Source of the DNA: Drechslerella dactyloides
Lineage: Eukaryota > Ascomycota > Orbiliomycetes > Orbiliales > Orbiliaceae
Direction of reading: 5' to 3'
Length of the DNA: 64,000 nt
Assembly: GCA_020064725.1 (NCBI GenBank)
Contig: JAGTWJ010000002.1
Coordinates: 1,364,001 to 1,428,000, forward strand
Shown here: one piece after another, positions 35,030 to 45,600 of the stretch
Layout of the letters: each line of letters starts with the position of its first letter
Numbering within the stretch: position 1 is the stretch's first letter
Notes under the pieces: generated by a model
The model's input: the letters and a program-made list of their open reading frames with translations, nothing else
The model's database searches: none
What the model was told of the DNA's origin: nothing
Position numbers and translations under genes: made by a program

Positions 35030-35655
35030 CTTGTCTTTTTATCTTTTATATTGTCGTTTTTTAGCAGGCAGGCAGGAATCGCCTGGCAGCACGCACGCAT
35101 GCATGGCTCACGCCGTTTCATTTGTCAGGAGGGACCAAAAGAACGTGTATCTGTTTTTGATTTATCTGATGGTTTTTGTTTCGGCACGTACGCGGCATTC
35201 ACTCGGATTTTTCTTTGTCAGGGCGGGAATTGGCATGGTCAGCGTGGAGTTTTTGCTTTTATATTTCTGATACTGCGGGTTTCTTGTCGTTTCTTCTGAG
35301 CTTGTTTTATTGCGGTTTGCTCGGCTTCGTTCAGCGGGTTCTCTTCTGTATATATTAGCCCGCTGTTCGATGTTGCGTTTTTTTCTTTTATGCGCGGTGA
35401 GGTTGGGTTTTTTTATATTTTTCGCGCGTGGTTCTCTGTATATTCTTACTTAGATTATCTATCATCATATACCCCCCTCATACCCTGCATTCACGTCTAG
35501 AACTATAGAGCTGCCACACCCATCCTCACCTCTATGATATTGGTACTGTATGCTTGCATCGCTGGATATAGTATATATTCTATGCATATATCGTACATAC
35601 ATCTACCATCCCCCTCAGCCGCCTTGAAGAAGCACAGCCTACGCTGTACAAGTAT
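35030..35655. other. Convergent intergenic region, T-rich
   Basis: The first 430 bases are T-rich on the plus strand and probably form the 3' untranslated region of the phosphotransferase-like gene. The remainder belongs to the 3' side of the dehydrogenase on the minus strand. No gene is seen. Confidence 0.5.
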
Positions 35656-36708
35656 CTACTTATACTCGTAGAAGCCCCTGCCGCACTTCTTGCCAACCCA
35701 GCCGGCGTCGACCATGCGCTGCAGCAGCACGCTGGGCCGATACTTGCTATCACCGGTATCACGGTACAGCACGCCCATAATCGCCAGACACGTATCCAGA
35801 CCGATGAAATCCGCAAGCTGCAGCGGTCCCATCGGCACGTTTGTACCATTCTTCATCATGGCGTCGATGTCTTCCCTGGCTGCCACGCCCGTTTCCAGAC
35901 AGATTACGGCTTCGTTGATGTATGGCATCAATATGCGGTTTGCGATGAAGCCCGGTGTATCCGCTGACTTTGACGGTGTCTTTCCCATTGCTGTTGTGAG
36001 GGCGAGGGCTGTGCTTAGTGTTTCCGGGGATGTTTGCAGGGCGGTTATGATTTCGACGCCCGGTTGGATGGGGACGGGGTTCATGAAGTGCGTTGCTATC
36101 ACGCGTGGGGCCGCTGCGGGACCGGCAGCCGCTGCGATTTTGGTGATGCTGATGCTCGAGGTGTTTGTGGCGAGGATAGCGGTTGGCTTCGCCGCCGCGC
36201 CGAGGTCGCGGAAGATGGAGAGTTTGAGAGTTTCGATCTCGGGCACGGCTTCGATTATGAAGTCTGCGGTGTCCGTGAGGGATGACAAGGAGGTGGACGG
36301 CGTGATGAGCGATTTGATGGTGTCGGCGGACGATTGGGTCAGGCGGGACTTGGACACGTCTTTGTCTAGCAGTTTTTGGAGGAAGACGAGGGATTTGTCG
36401 AGGGAGGATTGGGAGGTGTCGACGAGCGTGACGGGGAGGTTTGCCTGCCGTGCCGCGACGAGCGCTATCCCCAGGCCCTATAATCATACCACTGTGTTAG
36501 CATTGCATACTACAGTACGCTAGGGGTATCGTTTATGATATGGATGGTTGGAGGCGGGATGGAGTGGCGGGAGTACCATTTGTCCGGCGCCGATGACGCC
36601 GATGCTGTTGACGCCCTCGACGGAGGACTGCCGGAGCGCGGACGAGGTGAAGCTGCGGCTGCCGAGGGTTCGGGGCACCCGCCGGGCCGCAAGACGCAGA
36701 GCAGCCAT
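35656..36708 (-). CDS. Mitochondrial 3-hydroxyacyl/3-hydroxybutyryl-CoA dehydrogenase
   Basis: Two exons, 36708-36577 and 36477-35656, encode 317 residues. The 99-bp intron starts GTACTC, has a GCTAACAC branch motif and ends TATAG; it falls inside the dinucleotide-binding loop, which is restored as GVIGAGQMGLGIA (37-49). The enzyme oxidises L-3-hydroxyacyl-CoA with NAD(P)+. The first 30 residues (MAALRLAARRVPRTLGSRSF...) are Arg/Ser/Ala-rich without acids, a typical mitochondrial presequence. The catalytic pair is His174 (ATHFMNPVP) and Glu186, 12 residues apart as in human HADH. Asn224 (GFIANRI) and the NTSS motif (149-152) are also in place. The C-terminal helical domain ends GRGFYEYK. Short-chain beta-oxidation or butyrate metabolism are both possible. 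Its 3' end faces the phosphotransferase-like gene. Confidence 0.95.
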
Positions 36709-38082
36709 CTTTTCTATAACTAGATATATCTATATATGAGAATGAAGAGATGGAGAATCGGCGGTGAATCGGACGGGATTGATGGTGGGAGAAAATTTGA
36801 ATTGACAGCTCGGGTTGGGATGGGTTCGTGGGGTAGGTTGTCGGGATGTCGAACCGCGTTCACATGTTGCGGTCGTAGTCGGCTGCGCTTAGCTGCGGAT
36901 TGTCACGTGACATCACTACTATATCGACAGCTTGAATCTGTCTGCATCGTGTGTATTGATTGATATGGTTTTGTTAGTCATCTTATTGCCGACTTCAAGA
37001 TGTATTGAAGGCGGTGGTGCGATCCCACTTTGTCGGTGTAATGGCAGCTCTGCCAGCCAGATCCAGATCTGGAGATCTCGCAGTGTTGCTAAAATTCAAC
37101 ATTGCGGCAAGCTGCAAGCTGGTATACGGGACTACAGCACAGCTGCATATTTGCGGATGCGTCGCGTAATCGTATTATGGTATGCCGCAGAAATAGACAT
37201 AGCTGTCGTGTCCGAATTCGCCGTGCGCGAATACGGGGCTCAGCCGAGCGAAGCGGCCGGATTCGAGCTCGACCGATGCGGCGTGTTCTCTCTCGTCTAC
37301 GTGCGGCCCCAACCAAACACGGCTGCGTTTTGGTAGCGTTTCAACCCGCTAGTCTTGACTTGTCCGTTTGTGTGGCAAAGGATGGATACGAATTCGAGCG
37401 GATTCGACGCAGCCGAGTATATTTAGCCCCACTCCCGCTCGTGGCGCGATCCCGACGTACATACATTTACGTACGCGGTGCACATATGTGGTGCGCGTAC
37501 TCGGAAAGTTCCGTCAACCACGGTTGAAGAGCCCTTCTGCTATTTTCAGCGGGCTGCAAGCGGCCCTGGCCCTCGTGTTCGCTCGTCGACTCGGCCCAGC
37601 CGGCAGGTGCGAATCGCAATTGATCGACGCCGGCCGGCCGGCTGGACTGCTCTCGACTCTCGCTTACGGTCCGCTGCTGATAGAAATTCGACTGCCGGAG
37701 CTGGCAATTGACAAATGGCCGTTTGCCAATTCCATATCGCTGACTCTCGCTTTGCGCGATTCAAGTCTCATCGCTGGGCAGCGAATCAGCGGCCGAAGCG
37801 GCTGTTTCTTGTCTCTCGCGTTCAGCTGCTGCCGGACGCCCTCTCCGTCACCGACGCCGTTGGTGTGAGATGCAGGCTGTAAGGCTGTGCGATAGTAAGA
37901 CGATGAATAATGATGATATAGACGTCCGACGCTGCGCGAGGGCTGTCATGTCGCCCATTCCACTTGTGGCTAGATAGTTTATTCTCGTTCGAATATGCTG
38001 GAATGCGTCCAGAATCGAGTCGGTCGCCGGCCAACTCTATCTTTGCGAGCAGCAGTGCAGCCCGGCGTCGGGTTCCACGGAC

Positions 38083-38120
38083 GCTGGCTGGCGGGCTGGC
38101 TGGCTGGCTGGCTGGCTGGG
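38083..38120. repeat. GGCT tetranucleotide run
   Basis: About eight GGCT units with one interruption (GGCGGGCT). Simple slippage repeat in non-coding DNA. Confidence 0.85.
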
Positions 38121-40442
38121 TATAGCACGGCGTCTATAGACCTATATTAATCCTGGGCGTGGGCCTAAAGCAGCGTAAGGCTGAGGGAACACGAAGCAGA
38201 ATGCAGTTAGCGTTCGGTCGTGCATGCTCGCTGGAATCGCCGACAAGTGCAACCGAAGGCTGCAGGCTGCCACTATCCTGGTTGGGACGAACCTTGAAGC
38301 TTGTCGCTTTAGTCTCTCCTCTATCGTCGCCGGCGAGTGGGAGATGAGTAGCTTTTCGCGAGAGCTCCGGGTGCATGGCCATGGCTTGCGGTGCAGTTCT
38401 AAATTAGACATGATGCGATGCGGGTGGATGGTGGTTGGCGTTGGAGCTGGCCGAGTGGTGGCAGTTAAGAACGGTGGAAATGCAAATATGCGTTGGAGGG
38501 CCTGCTCAGCCGCACCGCTTTGTCAATTCGGCCAACCACCAACAGACCACTATCACCAGATCGCTCTAGTGACCAGACGCCCGCCCGCCCGCCGCTGGCA
38601 CACCAGACCGCTCGAGGAAACCTTCTCCAACCGAGGACACAGCCGCGTCGATATCAAGAGTCCGACGTGTGGAGCCTACCTGCCAGTCAATCGAATGGCT
38701 ACGCGAACTCGCTCGCTCGTGATGATGTCCGTTTCACGCAGGTACACGCTGCCTAGACTGGCGACCCTACCGAGAGACCAGTCGAGCCTCCCTCATCGTC
38801 GAGTCCTCAGAAAGCTAATTCATTGTCAGGACGCATTCCTCTGTCGGCGAACCGCGATGCATTGCCTGCGTCCGTCCGATTGTCCTCACCCCCCTGGACA
38901 AATCTCGCTGGCGAATCACGACTCGCCCCGCTTGCAAGGGTGCAAGGGTCCGCCGCTGCCCGGCCACCGCCCCGAGGGCCACCCCTGCCTGGGGACTGGT
39001 TTCCTATTTTAACAGCCGGTGATTTGGAAGCATTCCTTCGCCAAACACACCTGCAGACTTGGCGCTCCCCGCGATCGCCTTCAACATCGCCACGGGCCAG
39101 CGAGGGAGCCTGAAATTAGGACTGCTGCGCACGCCGCTCTCTTGACTCAGCATTCTCGCACCCGCTTGGAACAGACGTTTTTTCTTCCGGTCGGAAACTA
39201 AACGACCGCCATTTACGTCACGCATTGCGATCTCGATCGCATTTGCTCGCATGGTGGTTGTGCGGTGCTGTGCTGTGCACCCCGAGGATCATCGTCATGA
39301 CTCCAAGGCGTCCAGACATAATACGTCGACGTCCGATTACACAGCGCTGCGGTTAAGCGAGCGGCGTTCCGCAAATGCTGCCTTCGCCTTCATCGGGCGA
39401 AAAGAACGGCCGATGCTACGTCGACTCATCGATACGTGACACAGGATTCCATCCCGAGTCCTCGAACCCGGTAGCAGTAACACAAATAACATGACTGCCT
39501 ACGGACACATCTTCCATCTTCAAGAATGAATACCGGCGAGGGCCGGATCGAGACAAGTTGTGGTGCGATGTATTATGATCCTTGAAGGCCGAACGCCAGG
39601 CACATCGCATCGGAAATCGAAACCAAAGGCCTGATCCTGCATCGACCCGCGAAACAGTAGCTGCATGATCGTGTGTAGCATCTTGATGCTGCTGTGGGTC
39701 ACCGTTGTGCATCGCGAGGGAAACTATTCCCGCGCATGAGCGGTCGCCCGGTGTCGGCTGCAGCAGCCCCGTGGTGAGCCCTTTTGACACTTCCATCCCG
39801 GACGCTAGGGGCATGGAAGCCGTGTGCTTTCCATCCAAATGTTCTCCCCCCCAATCGCACGCTGGCAAGCTAAAGTTGAGATTGAGCTGTGCATTTCAGC
39901 CCTGCCACGATGCAGAGGAAGCAGAAGTGGTTCCACCACCAGCACTGATTCGGCAACCAGACCTACCCTGGCTCGAGAAGAGTTTCCATTTCCAATGGGG
40001 GGCCCGCCACGTCTTTTGCTTTTTGAAATAACCAGAGACACGGAGAGCATGAGCCTGGCGGGGAGCGGAAGCGCCAAATGATCGAACATGCTTCAAATAC
40101 TTAAAGTCTGACCTTCCCCTCCCCGTCGGCGAACAGTTTATTTATCACCACTTCCATAAGCATTCATTCGCTCGCTCCTTCTTTTCCAGTCCATCCCATC
40201 CTCGATCGTTTGGCACCCGGCTACGCCGACATCAAGCATATATACCTCGCCAGGTCACCGTTCTCGGATCCCACCCATCAACCCACCTTTCTGCACCGTA
40301 CTCGACAGGCCAAGATACAGACAAGACTGCTAAGTGAACTAGGGCTGGGCATCCACCCCGGAACAACAGGCACGGCAACATCGAGCGGCTGAAAGTAGCT
40401 ACGCTCGCAGGCAGGACGACTTTATCTATCTGCCACCCTCGT

Positions 40443-40450
40443 CGTATATA
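40443..40450 (+). promoter_or_regulatory. Candidate TATA box of the coiled-coil gene
   Basis: GTATATAG lies about 120 bases before the ATG at 40566, within a CT-rich leader. A second TA-rich motif (CATATATACC) lies near 40237. Confidence 0.35.
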
Positions 40451-40565
40451 GAACATCCAGACTCCATCGGTACCCCTCTTTTCTTGACCGGTAAACAACC
40501 GTAGAACACGAAGGCGTCCGACCACCACCCCTCTCCCGTAGTGATTCTCCCATCTATCCTCCACG

Positions 40566-42611
40566 ATGTCGTTCCTCAACAAACTGCGGAATGGCAACGC
40601 CACCGAGGTCCCCACCTCCACACCAGTTATCAACGTCGAGACCAACGGACGACCAAAGTCCCGCTCGCCACCGACGTCGGGCCGGATCCGCTCAAAGTCG
40701 CCCAGCGGTAGGCCGCGATCTCAAGTTCGCACGCAGTCCTTCCCCAGTAATCCTCCAGCTTTCCCCACCCCCTTCCACCAGTTCAAGCTGCATCCTCTCG
40801 CGAACAAGAACCAGGTCAACGCCCTCAAGTTCATCGACAGAATCGACTCGCTGCTCTTCCTCGGCCACACCGGCCAGACCGTCCTCAACGCCATCTCGCC
40901 ATGCATGGCCAACTCCGAGGCCCAGGCCTGGTACAACCGGGTCATCAACTCGGACATCCGTCGTCCCAGCTCCATCGAGGAGTTTCGCTCTCTTCTGATC
41001 ACCGACCATATCTGGTCCATCGAGCAGAACAGAATCAACACCCGCTACCAGTCCACGAACGCTAGCAATTCTAACCGTCGAGACCCCTATCTGGACAGCG
41101 CCGAGTTCAAGCTCCACCTTGCCTACATCCGCGACATCGTGCGTCTGGAAGAAGGCCAGACTCGCGACGAGAAGAGGATCGCACAGCTCGAGACTGACAA
41201 GATCCAGCTGACGGAGCGGGAGAACACCCTGCAGATAGCTGTTGCAGACCTGCAGAACGACGCTGTCGCTCGCAACGGTGGCCAGCCCGTGCCTGTCCTG
41301 CAGCGGACCAACGACATTCTCTGCAATATGAAGCAACTCGATGACTTCAAGCTCAAGGTCTCCATGCTTGAACAGGAGAAACGCACGCTGAGCGAGAAGA
41401 TCGCTTCTCAGCAGATGAAGATGGACGACATGGACTCCACCAACACCCAAATGTCCACCATCCGCCTGCAACTTCAGAACAGCAACAGCAAGAACGCTGA
41501 GCTGCAAGGCATCGTCCTCCAGCTCGAACAGAGCAACGCCCGGTTGCAGCAGCAGTTGATCGCTGCACAGAACTCCGCACCGACAAGCCATTCCCCACCA
41601 CCTACTGGCGCCGGCTCCGAAGCCAAAGAAGTCCAGAAGCTGAGGAAGCAGCACCAGCAGGTCCTCGACGAGTTGCAGCAGAAGGAGATCCGCGTCCACG
41701 ATCTCGAAGCCCAAGTCCGCTCGTACACCGCCCTCCTTACGAACCGGCAGAACGACCAACGGGGCCCCGAGATCCAGCCGCTGCTTGGCTTGCAGTCGCC
41801 AACCGCCCAGCAGGCGAGCCAAGACCGCGCCGCGATCGCTGGCCTCGAAGAGCTCATCAAGCAAAAGGATGTGACCATCGGCAACCTGCACGCCAACCTC
41901 AACAAACTCACCGACGAGGCCATCAGCCGTATCCACCGCGTTTACCAGGTCGAGCAGCTGCTTTTAGACTCCCAGCTCGTCGTCCGCAACAAGGACGCTC
42001 AGATCTTCACCCTCGAGCGCAGGATTCAGAACCTTGGCCACCCCAAGGACTGCAACTGCGCCGCCTGTTCGCTCGGCGGGCCTGTGCGCACCACCAGCCC
42101 CGATATCAGGCGCACCACCAGCCCGGACCTCAAGCCCGTCCCACGGGTGATGAGCATCGGCTCGTCCTCTGAACTCTCCGGCCCAACCATCGCCTCCCGC
42201 ACCAGCACGCCCTTCCAGCAGATTCCGGTCAGCAACTACCATACTGGCGTCCGCTCCCCTCCGCCCGCCCAACGCATCCTCGACATCAGGTTCAGGCACA
42301 CCGAGCCGTACCCATCATTCCTGCCACCAAGCGTCGCGCCGCGCGTTGCGCAGCTCCTGCAGAACGGCCTGACAATCATGCACCCGAACCACGAATTCAC
42401 TAAGCTGTGGGAGAACATTGCCCACGGCTTGCTGGAGACGCTGGGCAACGACGCCCAGAGCCTCGGCGACCTGACGCGGCACATGAAGCTGTGCTTCCGC
42501 GACCGCGACCCCGGCTACCCCGGCGACTCGTCCAACGGATTGGTGGTCGCACCTGTATGGAACGAAGTCTGGAGCACCGTATCCGGCCTCGACGTTGTCT
42601 GCGATTTCTAA
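40566..42611 (+). CDS. Coiled-coil protein with a Gag-capsid-like N-terminal segment
   Basis: An intronless 681-codon frame with A at -3. Residues 1-70 are basic and rich in Ser and Pro (RSKSPSGRPRS). Residues about 80-152 look like the helical capsid region of LTR-retrotransposon Gag: a helix with LKFIDRIDSLLFLG, then ISPCMANSEAQAWYNRVI, then SSIEEFRSLLITDHIW. This matches the Gag pattern of small hydrophobic helices with an A..W core and an EF..L ending. Long coiled coils follow at about 192-335, 355-395 and 420-490. A CNCAAC cysteine cluster (Cys496, Cys498, Cys501) and a duplicated RTTSPD motif (508-520) come next. The last 110 residues are globular in appearance (FLPPSVAPRVAQLL, LWENIAHGLLETLG). 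I do not recognise an orthologue. A structural or scaffold role is possible; domestication from a retroelement is inference only. Confidence 0.85.
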   Translation: MSFLNKLRNGNATEVPTSTPVINVETNGRPKSRSPPTSGRIRSKSPSGRPRSQVRTQSFPSNPPAFPTPFHQFKLHPLANKNQVNALKFIDRIDSLLFLGHTGQTVLNAISPCMANSEAQAWYNRVINSDIRRPSSIEEFRSLLITDHIWSIEQNRINTRYQSTNASNSNRRDPYLDSAEFKLHLAYIRDIVRLEEGQTRDEKRIAQLETDKIQLTERENTLQIAVADLQNDAVARNGGQPVPVLQRTNDILCNMKQLDDFKLKVSMLEQEKRTLSEKIASQQMKMDDMDSTNTQMSTIRLQLQNSNSKNAELQGIVLQLEQSNARLQQQLIAAQNSAPTSHSPPPTGAGSEAKEVQKLRKQHQQVLDELQQKEIRVHDLEAQVRSYTALLTNRQNDQRGPEIQPLLGLQSPTAQQASQDRAAIAGLEELIKQKDVTIGNLHANLNKLTDEAISRIHRVYQVEQLLLDSQLVVRNKDAQIFTLERRIQNLGHPKDCNCAACSLGGPVRTTSPDIRRTTSPDLKPVPRVMSIGSSSELSGPTIASRTSTPFQQIPVSNYHTGVRSPPPAQRILDIRFRHTEPYPSFLPPSVAPRVAQLLQNGLTIMHPNHEFTKLWENIAHGLLETLGNDAQSLGDLTRHMKLCFRDRDPGYPGDSSNGLVVAPVWNEVWSTVSGLDVVCDF

Positions 42612-45600
42612 GTTTGCTTTTTTCGCCCATTTTACAGCAGACTGAGTCTGGTCATCACTATACATTGTTTTGGAATATCTTTGACATTTACAGCCTGTGG
42701 TTTGCTTTTTTCTTTTTTCGGAGCATCGCGGTTGATGAGAATACGGTATATACGTTGTTACGGCCAGCTGGCATTTGGTTCCTTTGTAATTCAGAGCCAT
42801 TCTTCCTTTCTCTTTCTTCTTTTCATTTGTATCTATTTATCGGTCTCGTGTGTCTGGCGTTGATTGGTCGTGTCTTCTTTGCCTGTTACTGCTATGTAGT
42901 GCACAAAAATCTTTTGGACAAAAATTAAGTTTTTAGACTATATTTCTGCATATACTGCTGTTCCTCGAATATGACTGTATCGTAGCGTTTGGCAGACATT
43001 CTGAGTCCAAGATTTATGCGCAATGATTGTACGACATGACGGTCTAACATAATCCGCTGCATTTCTGCTCTAGAAGCAGCTGCCACCACACCATCACCAC
43101 TCGGAGATGCTACTCACGACAGACGTGCAACGGGAGCCGTGTATTGCAGGATTACCCGGCTGGCCGGCCGTGCGCTGCGTGTGTACGTACGTGGCAACAT
43201 TCCTCCACTATCTATCTATTGTGCAAGCCCACCCGTCCGAGGATCGAGGCTCGCGACGAGGCTGATACTCGCTATCGATTCGCCGATATGCAGCTGCTTA
43301 TAAATATAACCTGGCCCGTAGCTAGTGATATTGTACAGTAGTCATAAACCTGATACGGGACAACCTGCTGTCGATTATGCACACGGCACCGCAATTCACG
43401 CACGTTGTATTTTGAGAAATCGGGGGCAGGTGTACCCGCCCGGTGCAGAGATACCGGTATGCCGACATTTTGTCTCGGGGATGGACCCGGTGACATGACT
43501 CCGGCTGGCTAGTTTGGTGGCAGGAATGCTGCGGCTCGGCGGATGTTACACCTTTTCTGACTAATCTGGATATTTCAGGTAGATCCGGAGCGGGTCCGCA
43601 GCAGTGGATTGTTTCTTGATTTCCGGATCCTCGAGTCGCTGCTGCGGCCGGCAGCCTCGCGCTGAGAGGCTCAAGATGAGTCGATCATCTATATTCTGGG
43701 CACGGCTTTGTGTTCTTCACAGTATACTATATTATACAACTGGGGGAAGATATATCGTCGATCGATCCTTTGGGTGCCTGCTACGTGGATATGTACGTGT
43801 TGCACCCGTAAATTCCCGATGGTCTTTGCGAGCGTGTATATTTATATATTGATAACGTGGGATGCATGCGTGTGCAGGCGTAACTGGCGGGGTGTGTACA
43901 TGGTATGCTGGTTGAGCTCTACAGGAATGGGGTTTCCAAGTTTCTGCGTGGAACCCGGATAGTTTGCTGAGTATACTTAGTAAGAGGATCCCCATGGTAT
44001 CCACTGCTATATTTAGCTAGGGGTAATATATACTTAGTCTTAGCATGCATCCCCACATGCATGTCTGCAGACGATTGTCGGTGGACATATATGTACATGG
44101 AGGACAGCGAGCGAGCGGCGCGGGACAATGATCGGAAACCGAGCTTGAGACCCATGCACACCGGCAGTCGACCCTGTGTAGCTATAGACAATGCTATAAT
44201 TAATTATACAGCCGGGTTATGAAGGATATACAACCAGTAAAGTGAACACCGGCTGCGATCCGGGTTGATAACATATAGCGCTAGCTAGTTGAATGTACTC
44301 AAAAGGAAGGTAATAACATTGTGAGGAAATTCTAAACGGAATAGTCTACTAAAGTTTAGAATATGCCGTCTCAGACGTACGTAATACATGATATCGAATC
44401 TAGCACCGGCGATCGGTTTACCAGCCAGTTCGCCAGGGTGCATGCCTTGGCTAGTACCTTGGATATAAAAATTCAACCCAGAGATACATGACACAGACAT
44501 CCTTGGTGTGATGTCCTGAGAATGTAAACACTGCACGTGACGGACCAGGATGTATTAGAAATACTCGACGCCCCGCGCATGCGTGCAGTTACCTAAGCCG
44601 GCCGCCATTGGTAGATCCCGATGCACGCATCGTCGAACGACTTGCACAACCTATATCCGCCAATAGCCACCCTGGTGCCCAGGCGGACCATTGGCGTGCA
44701 CGGCTGGGGAACACACTGCTACGTTGCTGATATATTGTCGTGAGCCCACGACCGACTGAGGTCATCCCGGCCGTACGCGTGCAACGATCAGGGAAGAAGA
44801 CAAGTTTGGGATGATAACGTAATGGCAGCATGCACCGCAGATGTTAAAATGCAACAATAAGTCATCCGGTAATGTGAGACACGTATGTCAGGACGGACGC
44901 ACATAGCGCATTGTGACTGGTCAATGTCCACAACGGGCCTGGCATCCCCCTCGATTAGCGATACTAGGTGTAATTTATTCCTTTATCAAATAACAGAACT
45001 GGGTGTGGGTATAGTATACTGTGTAATGTACATATTCGTGGTTGGCGGAGCTGGGGATTGGCTTATGCATGCCCAGCGCTGTGCCTTCCCTGCACTGCCA
45101 CTGCCGCTGTTGTTGCCATGCTTCTGCCGCTGGAAGTCGTGCCGGGCGGAGTCTGCCGGCTTTGGTTGGAGAAAAGAATGCGAGAGCAGGAAATGAATGC
45201 GGTTTCTGGTAGAGTGTTTTCTTCGTTTGCTGTTCTCTTCTTTCCGATGCGGCCGGTCGTGATAGGCGTGGCGTCACTATCATGGTTGTGTTGATACTAT
45301 GCGTATACAGGCGGATCCCGGATGGCGAGTTGATTTCAATTTTGTTAGACATAGATAGGGACATGGTTGTTTCAATATTGCTCGTTGGTCAGAACCGAGG
45401 TCGAGCCGAGATGGCTATTTGCAATAGGCGAGTCTCAGTGGGGTTTGCCGGATGGAGTTCTTTTCCCGATTTCTTTTCTCGTGATTCCAGATTCCTGTTG
45501 GGCTGACGTGAGAAATTTGAGGTGGCGGGGTTGCGTTGTGAAGTTGCATCTTGACAACGAGAGATCGTGTTGTAAAACGTTTACCGTATGCAGTCATGTT

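Larger units (their letters stand above)
36709..40565. other. Gene-free region
   Basis: This 3.9 kb stretch lies between the divergently transcribed dehydrogenase and coiled-coil genes. Many frames of 60-260 codons overlap in all phases (38224-39012 is the longest) without family motifs or splice support. A GGCT run lies at about 38083-38120. The last 400 bases are CT-rich with a TATATAG near 40444, probably the promoter and leader of the next gene. Confidence 0.5.

Noticed and set aside
38224..39012. A 262-codon plus-strand frame
   Set aside because: Overlaps several frames of similar length in other phases; its translation is rich in Arg, His and Cys without family pattern, as expected by chance in GC-rich non-coding DNA.
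40692..41936. A 414-codon minus-strand frame opposite the coiled-coil gene
   Set aside because: Leu/Val-rich mirror of the coiled-coil codons; no start context or motif supports it.
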